Source: Frateuria flava (GTDB lineage Bacteria > Pseudomonadota > Gammaproteobacteria > Xanthomonadales > Rhodanobacteraceae). From it: 64,000 nt of DNA. The position numbers were made by a program, and so were the translations under genes. The stretch's first letter is position 1. Every line of letters starts with the position of its first letter. Of this stretch, positions 9,041 through 16,836 are shown in pieces. The stretch spans positions 49,390 through 113,389 of the forward strand of contig NZ_JAGJRS010000016.1 of assembly GCF_017837635.1 (NCBI RefSeq). The letters are read 5' to 3'. The notes under the pieces were generated by a model. It was not told the DNA's origin and ran no database searches. It saw only the letters and a program-made list of their open reading frames with translations.

Positions 9041-9724
9041 TCAGGCAAGGCCGTGGCGCCGACGGAAGCGCGTGGTGAGCGGACCGATCAGGAACATCAG
9101 CACGTAGAGGAAACCGGGCAACGACCACAGCGCCGGCGGCGCGGACAGCGGCAGCAGCAGCGCCGCCAGCGCCGAAGCCAGGCCCAGCACGGCCGGAACG
9201 ATCCACACCAGCTGCTCGCGCTGCGCCTCCAGCGGCGAGAAGCCCTGGCGCCGCGCGCGCCTGGCCGCGTGGCCGAACAGCAGCGTGAGCGTGCCGGCCA
9301 TGCAAGTGAAGGCGATCCCGTAGACCACCAGCAGCGTGCGGATCTCGCTGGCGCCCATCAGCTTGAAGCGGCTGGGCAGCCGGCCGCCGCTGAACATGTT
9401 GAACAGGCTGGCGAACATCATGTGCAGCGGGTAGACGAAGATCAGCGCGAAGAACACCAGCAGCAGCGACAGCCACAGCCCGGCGCCGTCCGCGTGCGGG
9501 CAGCGCCGGCGCCAGCGCACGTGGCCGTGCCAGAAGAAGGCGATCATCCAGAAGCACACGGCGAAGGCGGGGATACCGCCGAGCATCGCCAGCAGCGCAC
9601 CCGCGCTGTCGGGCACCACGTCGCCACCGATCACCAGCAGGGTGAGCGTGAAGGCGAATGCGCCGTCAACGAACATGTCCAGCCGCCCTGCCTCGATGCC
9701 CTCGCGCTGCTCGGTCAGGCTCAT
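9041..9724 (-). CDS. TMEM175-family (DUF1211) putative potassium channel
   Basis: A 227-residue inner-membrane protein with about six hydrophobic segments. The first helix carries RLDMFVDGAFAFTLTLLVIG, a variant of the RxxxFSDxxFAIxxTLL signature that lines the pore of bacterial TMEM175 potassium channels. The usual FSD is FVD here. ATG 9724 is used. It is divergent from the msrC gene with only 62 bases between. A second homologue with the canonical motif lies at 57559-58194. The family call is firm; ion selectivity is inferred from family knowledge. Confidence 0.8.
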   Translation of the reverse strand: MSLTEQREGIEAGRLDMFVDGAFAFTLTLLVIGGDVVPDSAGALLAMLGGIPAFAVCFWMIAFFWHGHVRWRRRCPHADGAGLWLSLLLVFFALIFVYPLHMMFASLFNMFSGGRLPSRFKLMGASEIRTLLVVYGIAFTCMAGTLTLLFGHAARRARRQGFSPLEAQREQLVWIVPAVLGLASALAALLLPLSAPPALWSLPGFLYVLMFLIGPLTTRFRRRHGLA

Positions 9725-9786
9725 CGCACGGTTCCCCCACCGGATGTCGGGCGCATAATACGGGCTTTGCCGCCGGAAACGCGCCG

Positions 9787-10275
9787 ATGTTCCACCTCGC
9801 CGAAACCACCTACGCCAGCAAGCGCGAGCACTACGCGGACCTGGCCAGCCAGGCGCGCGGCCTGCTCGCCGACGAACACGACCTGATCGCCAACGCGGCC
9901 AACTTCAGCGCGCTGGTGTTCAACAGCCTGCCCGACCTCAACTGGGCCGGCTTCTATTTGTTCGACGGCACCGAGCTGGTGGTCGGCCCGTTCCAGGGCA
10001 AGCCCGCCTGCGTGCGCATCGCGCTGGGCCGCGGTGTCTGCGGCGCCGCGGCGCGCACGCGGCAGATCCAGCTGGTGCACGACGTCAACGCGTTCGAAGA
10101 CCACATCGCCTGCGACGCCGCTTCGCAATCGGAAATCGTGGTGCCGCTGGTCAGGCCGGACGGCTCGCTGCTCGGCGTGTGGGATGTCGACAGCCCGCGG
10201 GTGGGCCGCTTCGATGAGGACGACCGCGAAGGCATGGCGGCGCTGTGCGCGGTGTTCATGGCATCGCTGGGCTGA
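9787..10275 (+). CDS. msrC: Free methionine-(R)-sulfoxide reductase (GAF domain)
   Basis: A 162-residue single GAF-domain enzyme that reduces free L-methionine-(R)-sulfoxide with thioredoxin. The start is ATG 9787 (MFHLAETTYASKREHY). The fRMsr signatures are present: NWAGFYLFDG near 52-61, GPFQGKPACVRIALGRGVCG at 68-86 and DHIACDAASQSEIVVPL near 105-121. The three family cysteines are at positions 75, 85 and 109. Length is typical. The gene is followed by a family-3 hairpin that lies between it and convergent yihA. Confidence 0.92.
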   Translation: MFHLAETTYASKREHYADLASQARGLLADEHDLIANAANFSALVFNSLPDLNWAGFYLFDGTELVVGPFQGKPACVRIALGRGVCGAAARTRQIQLVHDVNAFEDHIACDAASQSEIVVPLVRPDGSLLGVWDVDSPRVGRFDEDDREGMAALCAVFMASLG

Positions 10276-10305
10276 ACTGGCTCGTCGCAGCCACCACCGT
10301 ATCCC

Positions 10306-10366
10306 GCAGGAGCGCACCCTGTGCGCGACCGGGTGCATGGTGGTCGCGCACAGGGTGCGCTCCTGC
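10306..10366. repeat. Family-3 perfect 25-bp inverted repeat
   Basis: The left arm 10306-10330 and right arm 10342-10366 are exact reverse complements (25 bp) around an 11-nt loop. The left arm begins GCAGGAGCGCACCCTGTGCG. It lies between convergent msrC and yihA, where it could end transcription in both directions, although no U-tract follows. Other copies: 8205-8262 (degenerate) and 42393-42454. Confidence 0.9.
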
Positions 10367-10392
10367 GCAGGCCCCGTCCGGGACTGGGGAAG

Positions 10393-11025
10393 CTAGCCGC
10401 GCGGCGTGCGCAACAGCGCCAGCACCGCCTCGCGCGCCGCTTCCACGCCGGTGCCGTCGGCCGAGGAGAACACCTGCGCGCTGGCCTGCACGCCGTCGCC
10501 GAAGCCCTTGCGCACGGCCGCCAGCGCCTGCATCGCCTGGTTGCGCGAGAGCTTGTCCGCCTTGGTCAGCAGCAGATGGCAGGGCAGGTTCGTCTCGAAG
10601 CAGAACTGCAGCATCATCCGGTCGAACTCCTTCAGCGGATGGCGGATGTCGGCGATCAGCACCACGCCACGCAGGCTGCGCCGGCGGTGCAGGTAGGCAT
10701 CGATCTCCTGCTTCCAGTGCGCGCGCAGCTCCTCCGGCACCTTGGCGTAGCCGTAGCCGGGCAGGTCGATCAGGCGCGCCTCCAACGGCGGCGCGTATTC
10801 GCCCTGCGCGAGCGGCGGCAGCGAGAAGGCGACCATCTGCTGCGTGCGCCCGGGCGTCTTGGAGGTGCGCGCCAGGCCCTTGTGCCCGGTCAGGGTATTG
10901 AGCGCGCTGGACTTGCCTGCGTTGGAGCGCCCGGCAAAGGCCACTTCGGCGCCCTGGTCGGCGGGCAACTGGCTGATACGGTGGGCGGCCAGCACGAACT
11001 GCGCGCCGTTGAGCGGATTGGGCAT
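10393..11025 (-). CDS. yihA: Ribosome biogenesis GTP-binding protein YihA/YsxC
   Basis: A 210-residue TRAFAC-class GTPase (EngB) needed for large-subunit assembly. The G-motifs are in order: G1 GRSNAGKSS near residue 33, G2 region TSKTPGRTQ near 54, G3 DLPGYGYAKV near 88 and G4 LTKADKL near 154. The start is ATG 11025. The C-terminal FSSADGTGVEAA corresponds to G5. Length is typical. It is divergent from the cytochrome c4 gene, with 116 bases between. Confidence 0.95.
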   Translation of the reverse strand: MPNPLNGAQFVLAAHRISQLPADQGAEVAFAGRSNAGKSSALNTLTGHKGLARTSKTPGRTQQMVAFSLPPLAQGEYAPPLEARLIDLPGYGYAKVPEELRAHWKQEIDAYLHRRRSLRGVVLIADIRHPLKEFDRMMLQFCFETNLPCHLLLTKADKLSRNQAMQALAAVRKGFGDGVQASAQVFSSADGTGVEAAREAVLALLRTPRG

Positions 11026-11141
11026 GGGAACGGTTTGACCGGAATGCGGTGGCGCGGGGATAATTCGGCGGTTTCTGCCTGCCGCAGGCCATGTTGGCAG
11101 CGGTCCACGGCGGATTGAGCCGTCTTTCGGGAGACAAGTGT

Positions 11142-12014
11142 ATGAGTTTTCGGTCCGCCGGTTTCCGGCCCGCTGCCCTCGGCGGCATGATCGCCCTGGT
11201 GTTTGCGCTCTCTGCCAGCGTGGTCATGGCGCAGGACGCCAAGCCCGCGGAAGCTGCGCCGGCCAATGCCACCACCGCCGCGCAGAAGAGCTCGGCCGGT
11301 GCGCCCGGCGTCGACGCCCTGCCCTCCGCGCCGGCCGACAGCGGCAAGCAGGCGAGCGCGGAGCCGTCGGCCGCCGCCTCCGCCGCCCAGCCGGCCGCGC
11401 CGGCTGAAGTGGCGGCCGTGGCCAAGCCCGGTGATGCGGCTGCCGGCCAGGGCAAGGCGGCCGCCTGCGGCGCCTGCCATGGCATGGACGGCAACTCCAC
11501 CGACGCGCAGTACCCGAAGCTCGCCGGCCAGCACGAGTCCTACATCGTCCGCCAGCTGACCCACTTCAAGGCGGGTCAGCGGCAGAACCCGATCATGATG
11601 GGTATGGCCGCACCGCTGTCCGAGCAGGACATGCACGATCTGGGCGCCTACTTCGCCAGCAAGCAGTCGCTGCCGGGCGTGGCCGATGCCGCGCTGGTGC
11701 AGCAGGGCGAGACGCTGTTCCGCCAGGGCGACGTCGAGCGCGGCATCCCCGCCTGCATGGCGTGCCACAGCATCGACGGCCGCGGCAACCCGGGCGCGGC
11801 CTATCCGCAGCTGACCAGCCAGCACGCGCAGTACGTGGAGAAGACCCTCAAGGCCTGGCGCGACGGCACCACCTGGGGCGAGGACGCGCAGGCCAAGATC
11901 ATGCCGGCGATCGCCAAGAAGCTTGACGACAAGGACATCGCGGCCCTGTCCAGCTACGTCGAAGGCCTGCACGTGAACGACGCGGCGGGCCCCAACAAGC
12001 CGGCCACGCCCTGA
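11142..12014 (+). CDS. Diheme cytochrome c4
   Basis: A 290-residue periplasmic electron carrier. The start ATG 11142 (MSFRSAGFRPAAL) follows GGGAG; a Sec signal ends near VVMAQD. An unusually long Ala/Pro-rich linker (about residues 32-98) precedes two class I c-type domains. The heme sites are CGACH at 109-113 and CMACH at 205-209. NPIMMGMA and AKIMPAIA hold the likely axial methionines. Cytochrome c4 typically donates electrons to terminal oxidases. The two dsbA-like genes follow, but a terminator at 12023 separates them. Confidence 0.92.
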   Translation: MSFRSAGFRPAALGGMIALVFALSASVVMAQDAKPAEAAPANATTAAQKSSAGAPGVDALPSAPADSGKQASAEPSAAASAAQPAAPAEVAAVAKPGDAAAGQGKAAACGACHGMDGNSTDAQYPKLAGQHESYIVRQLTHFKAGQRQNPIMMGMAAPLSEQDMHDLGAYFASKQSLPGVADAALVQQGETLFRQGDVERGIPACMACHSIDGRGNPGAAYPQLTSQHAQYVEKTLKAWRDGTTWGEDAQAKIMPAIAKKLDDKDIAALSSYVEGLHVNDAAGPNKPATP

Positions 12015-12022
12015 TCGATCCC

Positions 12023-12052
12023 ACACGCCGGCCCCGCCGGCGTGTCCGTTTT
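12023..12052 (+). terminator. Rho-independent terminator after cytochrome c4
   Basis: A perfect 10-bp stem (ACACGCCGGC / GCCGGCGTGT) with a CCC loop is followed by CCGTTTT, eight bases after the cytochrome c4 stop codon. Confidence 0.85.
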
Positions 12053-12100
12053 CAGACCACGGGGATGCCGCCGCCTCCCCGCCCCAGCTCCGAGGTTCCC

Positions 12101-12976
12101 ATGCTCAAGCGCCTGCCGATCCTGTGTGCCGCCCTGCTCGCCCTTGCCGGCTGCAGCCATGACAGCGACACCGGCAGCGCGCCCGCATCGCCGCCCCCGA
12201 GCAGCACCACGGCCACCGCGCCCGACGCCAACACCGCGCCAGCCGCGAGCAGCACCAGCGCTCCGGTGTCCGCCGCCAGTGCACCGGCGAGCACCGCGAC
12301 CACCACCACGAGCGCGCCGACGCCGACCGCGCCGCCGGCCGCGCCGTTCGTCGACAACGGCAAGTGGGTCGAAGGCAAGAACTACTTCCGCATCGAGCCG
12401 GCCCAGTCCAAGGCCACCTCCACCGACAAGATCGAGGTGACCGAGGTGTTCTCCTACGGCTGCCCGGCCTGCAACCAGTTCCACCCGGTGGTCACCCGGC
12501 TCGCCGCAAGCCTGCCGTCCGACGCCGTGATGGCCTACCTGCCGGCCTCGTTCATCCCGCAGGAGAACTGGCCGATGCTCCAGCGCGCCTACTTCACCGC
12601 CAAGGCGCTGGGCGTGGCCGACAAGTGCAACGACGCGATGTACGACGCGGTGTGGAAGAGCGGCGAGCTGTCGGCCATGAACCAGGCGGGCAACGGCCTG
12701 AAGCCGCGTGACGCGCTGCCGACCATCGCCGACGCCGCCAAGGTCTACGCCAAGTGCGGCGCCGATCCGAAGGAATTCGTGGCGGTCGCCAACTCCTTCA
12801 GCATCAACACGCAGATGAAGCGCGCCGACGACCTGATCAAGGCCTACGGCGTCACCGGCACGCCAACGCTGATCGTCAACGGCAAGTACCGCTTCGACGT
12901 CGGCGATGCCGGCGGCTACCCGCAGACCATCGAGCTGGCCAACTGGCTGGTGTCGAAGGAAGCGGCCGGGAAGTAA
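12101..12976 (+). CDS. DsbA-family thiol:disulfide oxidoreductase, lipoprotein
   Basis: A 291-residue protein starting at ATG 12101, with a lipoprotein signal (lipobox LAGC, Cys18). A long low-complexity Ser/Thr/Ala/Pro tether (about residues 20-82) would hold the domain away from the membrane. The thioredoxin fold has the redox motif CPAC at 121-124 (EVFSYGCPACNQFHP) instead of the usual CPHC, and a cis-proline loop GTPTLIVNG. Two further cysteines occur (ADKC, YAKC). The family introduces disulfides into exported proteins. A second DsbA-like lipoprotein follows at 13194. Whether it oxidises or reduces is not decidable from sequence. Confidence 0.88.
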   Translation: MLKRLPILCAALLALAGCSHDSDTGSAPASPPPSSTTATAPDANTAPAASSTSAPVSAASAPASTATTTTSAPTPTAPPAAPFVDNGKWVEGKNYFRIEPAQSKATSTDKIEVTEVFSYGCPACNQFHPVVTRLAASLPSDAVMAYLPASFIPQENWPMLQRAYFTAKALGVADKCNDAMYDAVWKSGELSAMNQAGNGLKPRDALPTIADAAKVYAKCGADPKEFVAVANSFSINTQMKRADDLIKAYGVTGTPTLIVNGKYRFDVGDAGGYPQTIELANWLVSKEAAGK

Positions 12977-13193
12977 TCCGGTCACGGCAGGGTTGCCGCG
13001 GTCCCCGTCCGGCCGATGCCTTTTCGGCGCTGCGCCCGTCGCCCGCGGCCGTGAAACTCGCCGCGGCGATCTGCGGGTCCAAGGTCGCGTTTCCGCGAGC
13101 GGGTTCTACGCCGGATCGGTGCAGCGGTGGTTCAATGCATGCCGATCCGCGCGGTACGCGCGCGCCGCACGCTTCCATTCCACGGAGACCTCC

Positions 13194-13844
13194 ATGATCA
13201 AGTACCTCGCCCGCCTGCGCCTGCTGACCCTGCTCGGCGGCCTGCTGCTGGCCAGCGCCTGCACCGCGTCGCCCGAGACGCCCGCGCCCTTCACCGAGGG
13301 CGACCAGTACGTGACGCTGCCGGCGCCGCATGAGCGCCTGAGCCCCGCGGGCAAGGTCGAAGTGGTGGAGGTGTTCTCCTACGGCTGCGTGCACTGCGCG
13401 CATTTCGCGCCGACCGCCGAGGAGCTGCGCAAGTCGCTGCCCAAGGGCGTCGAATTCAAGCTGCTGCCGGCGCCCTTCAACGACGCCTGGATGCCATTCG
13501 CCCGCGCCTACTACGCGGCCAGGCAACTGGGCGTCGCTGACCGCACCCACCTGGCGCTGTTCAAGGCCAAGTTCGACGACCACTATCCGATCAACACGCT
13601 CGACGAGCTGGCCGACTTCTACGCGCGCCAGGGCGTGGACCGCGCGAAGTTCCTCCAGATCGCCAACTCCGACGCCGCGACCGCGCAGATGAAAAAGGAT
13701 TTCGACCTGCTGCAGAAATGGCAGATCGACGGTACCCCGACCATCGTGGTGGACGGCAAGTACCGCAGCGCCCACGTCAAGACGCTGGACGAACTGGTCA
13801 AGCTCACCCGCTGGCTGGTCGACCGGGAACTGGCCGGAAAGTAA
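13194..13844 (+). CDS. dsbA: DsbA-like thiol:disulfide interchange lipoprotein
   Basis: A 216-residue protein from ATG 13194. The signal ends at a lipobox-like ASAC (Cys23), with a much shorter linker than its upstream paralogue. The catalytic motif is CVHC at 65-68 (EVFSYGCVHCAHFAP), with the cis-Pro loop IDGTPTIVVDGKY near 182. No further cysteines are apparent, as in simple DsbA. The 217-bp gap after the first dsbA copy holds no gene. The xanthomonad group often has tandem DsbA copies; the different dipeptides (PA versus VH) predict different redox potentials. Confidence 0.88.
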   Translation: MIKYLARLRLLTLLGGLLLASACTASPETPAPFTEGDQYVTLPAPHERLSPAGKVEVVEVFSYGCVHCAHFAPTAEELRKSLPKGVEFKLLPAPFNDAWMPFARAYYAARQLGVADRTHLALFKAKFDDHYPINTLDELADFYARQGVDRAKFLQIANSDAATAQMKKDFDLLQKWQIDGTPTIVVDGKYRSAHVKTLDELVKLTRWLVDRELAGK

Positions 13845-13932
13845 CCGGGCGCGCTTCGCGTTCACACATGGGGGGCGATGCTGCTGCCGTGACCGTTGCC
13901 CCGGGCCGCGGGCCTGCGGCGGAATCGAGCGA

Positions 13933-13969
13933 CCTTTCGACTCCGTTGCGCCACGCCCAGGGCAAACGT
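13933..13969. repeat. Family-4 repeat, degenerate copy
   Basis: CCTTTCGACTCCGTTGCGCC followed by ACGCCCAGGGCAAACG is a diverged reverse-orientation copy of the family-4 element seen intact at 49211-49369. It ends just upstream of the start region of the next gene. Confidence 0.55.
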
Positions 13970-13977
13970 TCCAGGGA

Positions 13978-14829
13978 ATGATCGTCCACCACGCCCCTTC
14001 CTCATCCGCCTCGATGACCAGCGCCGCCAAAGCCCTCCCCGACAAGGCTCCCGCCGAACGCCGCCTGCGCCTGCTCAGCTGCAACATCCTGGCTGGCGCC
14101 AGCGTGCAGCGTTACAGCGAGTACGTCACCCGCAGCATCAATGCGGTGCTGCCCGGCCGCAGCAAACTGGAGAACCTTGACCGCCTGGCCGAGGTGCTGC
14201 CGCAATTCGACGTGATCGGCCTGCAGGAGGCCGACGCCGGCAGCCTGCGTTCGGGTTTCCTCAACCAGACCCGCTACCTGGCCGAGGCGTCCGGCCTGCC
14301 GTTCTGGAGCCACCAGCCGAACCGGCCGATGGCGCGCCTGGCGCACTCGGCCAACGGCCTGATCAGCCGGATGGAGCCGCACAGCGTCTACGACTACCCG
14401 CTGCCCAGCCGCATTCCCGGCCGCGGCGCGCTGCTGGTGCGCTACGGCGCCGAGGCCGAGGCGCTGACCGTGATGATCGCCCACCTTTCGCTGTCGGCGC
14501 AGGCGCGCGCGCGCCAGCTCGCCTTCATCGCCGAGGTGCTGCACGGCTATCGCAACGTGGTGCTGATGGGCGACCTCAACACCGAGGCGCACAGCGCCGA
14601 GATGCGCCACCTGTTCGCGCGCTGCAGCCTGCAGCCGCCCGAACAACCCACGCCGACGTTCCCCAGCTGGAAGCCGCGGCGGGCACTGGACCACATCCTG
14701 CTGTCCGAGTCGCTCACGCTCGAACGCGTGTGGGCCCTGCCGCAGGCGTTTTCCGACCACCTGCCGCTGGCGGCGGAAATCCGCCTGGCCGCGCCACTGG
14801 CGCCACGCGCCCACCGGTTGCGCCGATGA
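13978..14829 (+). CDS. Endonuclease/exonuclease/phosphatase (EEP) family protein
   Basis: A cytoplasmic protein of 283 residues from ATG 13978, or 271 from ATG 14014. Neither start has a well-spaced ribosome site, and 13978 abuts a repeat, so the start is uncertain. EEP-fold motifs are clear: LLSCNILAG with the metal-binding Asn, VIGLQEAD with the catalytic Glu, IAHLSL, VVLMGDLNTE with the Asp/Asn pair, and ALDHILLS and FSDHLPLAAEI with the terminal Asp-His. Substrate could be nucleic acid, phosphoinositide or another phosphodiester. Its stop overlaps the next gene by four bases (ATGA), implying co-translation. Confidence 0.85.
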   Translation: MIVHHAPSSSASMTSAAKALPDKAPAERRLRLLSCNILAGASVQRYSEYVTRSINAVLPGRSKLENLDRLAEVLPQFDVIGLQEADAGSLRSGFLNQTRYLAEASGLPFWSHQPNRPMARLAHSANGLISRMEPHSVYDYPLPSRIPGRGALLVRYGAEAEALTVMIAHLSLSAQARARQLAFIAEVLHGYRNVVLMGDLNTEAHSAEMRHLFARCSLQPPEQPTPTFPSWKPRRALDHILLSESLTLERVWALPQAFSDHLPLAAEIRLAAPLAPRAHRLRR

Positions 14830-15239
14830 GCCGCACGCTGCGCCTGGTGCTGCCCTGGTTCACCCTCGCGCTGGTCGCGCTGGCCGCTTCCGCCTTGCGC
14901 TATGGCGTGATCGAGCCACCGGCGGTGGCCAACCTGTGTACCGTCGGCGGTGGCCCGGCCTGGTGCGCCTGGCGCGAATGGGCGGTGCTGGGATTCCTCA
15001 GCTACAGCTACGGCTACGCGGCACTTGTCGCGTCCTTCGTCGCGCTGTTCTGGCGCCATCCGCTGGCCGCGTGGCTGGCCGCCGCGCTGGGCGTGGCCGC
15101 ACTGGTGCTGTACTGCTTCGAGGCCGGCGCGTTCGCGCTGCTGGTCGGCGCGCTACGCCTGCTGCGCGTCCAGGCGGACAGCCTGCCACCACGCCGCCAG
15201 CACCGGCACGGCGAGGGCGAGGTTCAGCCCCAGCCATAG
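14826..15239 (+). CDS. Small integral membrane protein of unknown function
   Basis: 137 residues starting at ATG 14826 inside the stop of the EEP gene. Three hydrophobic helices are visible (about 7-25, 50-70, 78-110), with a CTVGGGPAWCAW loop containing two cysteines in what is probably an exported loop. The last 87 bases overlap the 3' end of the convergent GH17 gene, and the polar tail (RRQHRHGEGEVQPQP) is encoded antisense to it. No family was recognised. The translational coupling and hydrophobic pattern make it a real gene, though the last 25 residues may be fortuitous read-on. Confidence 0.7.
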   Translation: MSRTLRLVLPWFTLALVALAASALRYGVIEPPAVANLCTVGGGPAWCAWREWAVLGFLSYSYGYAALVASFVALFWRHPLAAWLAAALGVAALVLYCFEAGAFALLVGALRLLRVQADSLPPRRQHRHGEGEVQPQP

Positions 15240-16739
15240 CCAGGCGGTGAGGTTGAGGCCCACCTCCTGCACCACCACCAGCGTCCCCAGCGCCGGCAGC
15301 AGCACGGCCAGCAGGCGGTGTTCCAGCGGCGGACGCGCCGGCTGCGGATCGAGCCAGCCGGCCAGCGCGACGCCCACGCACGGCAGCGCGAACAGGCCGA
15401 GCGGAAAGTCGCGGTAGCGCCCGTCGAACACCAGCAGCAGGTCGTACCAGGCCAGCGCGAACAGCCAGCCCAGCGACAGCCAGGCCGGGACCGACGCGAC
15501 CGCCTGCCGTCCGGCCAGGCGATCCACGATCCCGCGCGCAAGCCAGAACCCCGTCGCCAGCGCAGCCACGCAGGCGGCGATGGACGCGCCCCACTCGAAC
15601 AGGTCCCGACAGGCATAGATCATCTGCCGGCCCTGCCAGGCCAGCGCGGCGCCGCTGGCGAAGCCGGCCAGCAGCATGCCGCCAGCCGCGCGTGTGCCGC
15701 GCGCCACGCCGGCCAGGCCGAACAACAGCGCCGCGGCCGCGCCGGCAATCCAGCCCCACCACCAGCGCGGCTCCTCCACCACCGGACCGGTCATCGGGAA
15801 TTTCGGCCGCGCGTCCACGTCGAAGATGCCCCAGTAGCCGCCCACCGTGCCTTCCTGCACGCGCTTCCACGGCTGGTCGAAGGCCTCGATCACGTTGTAG
15901 GGCATGTCCACCTTGGCGGCGTAACTGAGGAACTCGCGCAGGTAGCGCGCCTCGTTCACCACCGTGGCGCGCGCGGCGCGGCGCGGGCGGCCGGCGCTGG
16001 GCCAGCCGGTTTCGCCGATCATCACCGGCTTGCCGGGGAATGCGCGCTGCATCTGCGCATACACCTGCGCCACGTGGCGCACGGCGTGCTCCGGCGGCAC
16101 CGGCTCGTCTTCCCAGTACGGCAGGATGTGGATGGTCAGGTAGTCGACCACCTGCGCCATCTGCGGATAGCGCAGCCAGAACTCCCACACGTCGGCGTAG
16201 GTCACCGGCACCGCGGCGGGGATCGCCGCACGCACCTGGCGTACGTAGCCGGCCAGCGTCTGCGGCGCGAGTTCGCCGCGCAGCAGCACCTCGTTGCCGA
16301 CGACCACCCCGCGCAGCACGTCGGCGTTGGCGCTGGCCGTGGCGATGCTCCTGGCGATTTCCTGCGCGTTCGCCGCCGGGTCGCGGCCGAGCCAGATGCC
16401 CATCAGCACCTGCATGCCGTAGCGCCGGGCGATCGAGGGCACCGCGGCCAGGCCCTGGCCCTGCGAGTAGGTACGCACGCAGTCGAAGCGCTGCGACAGC
16501 GCGCGCAGGTCCGCATCGATGCGCCCGGGGCTGATGAAGGTGCTCGGGTCGTACGGCGTTTCGCCCGGGCGCCGGTACGGCGCGTACGACACGCAGGCGA
16601 TACGCGAGGAGGGCGCATCCGGCAGCGCCACGGGACGGCCCATCCACCACCAGCCGATCACGCCGGCCAAGGCCGCCAGCACGAGCGCGGTCCACGCGGG
16701 CCAGTGCGGGCGGGAACGAAGCGGCGGCGTGGCGGACAT
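15153..16739 (-). CDS. Membrane-bound GH17 beta-1,3-glucan glucanosyltransferase/hydrolase
   Basis: 528 residues. One N-terminal membrane span (about 15-33) is followed by a glycoside hydrolase family 17 domain (about 45-330) and a C-terminal block of about eight membrane helices. GH17 catalytic motifs are present: acid/base glutamate in VVGNEVLLRG and nucleophile glutamate in MIGETGWPSAGRP. Proteobacterial proteins of this architecture act as beta-1,3-glucan transglycosylases or in cyclic/periplasmic glucan synthesis. The catalytic domain should face the periplasm. ATG 16739 is preferred over a long upstream extension with no signal features. The 3' end overlaps a convergent gene by 87 bp. 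Confidence 0.85.
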   Translation of the reverse strand: MSATPPLRSRPHWPAWTALVLAALAGVIGWWWMGRPVALPDAPSSRIACVSYAPYRRPGETPYDPSTFISPGRIDADLRALSQRFDCVRTYSQGQGLAAVPSIARRYGMQVLMGIWLGRDPAANAQEIARSIATASANADVLRGVVVGNEVLLRGELAPQTLAGYVRQVRAAIPAAVPVTYADVWEFWLRYPQMAQVVDYLTIHILPYWEDEPVPPEHAVRHVAQVYAQMQRAFPGKPVMIGETGWPSAGRPRRAARATVVNEARYLREFLSYAAKVDMPYNVIEAFDQPWKRVQEGTVGGYWGIFDVDARPKFPMTGPVVEEPRWWWGWIAGAAAALLFGLAGVARGTRAAGGMLLAGFASGAALAWQGRQMIYACRDLFEWGASIAACVAALATGFWLARGIVDRLAGRQAVASVPAWLSLGWLFALAWYDLLLVFDGRYRDFPLGLFALPCVGVALAGWLDPQPARPPLEHRLLAVLLPALGTLVVVQEVGLNLTAWLWLGLNLALAVPVLAAWWQAVRLDAQQA

Positions 16740-16836
16740 GGATTCCTGCGGCGGGCAAAGACGCCAGCTTATCAAGCCTGCGCCGGGATGCCGGCGATTA
16801 ACGCTGCGCTTACCGCGGATTACTACACTTGTGACG

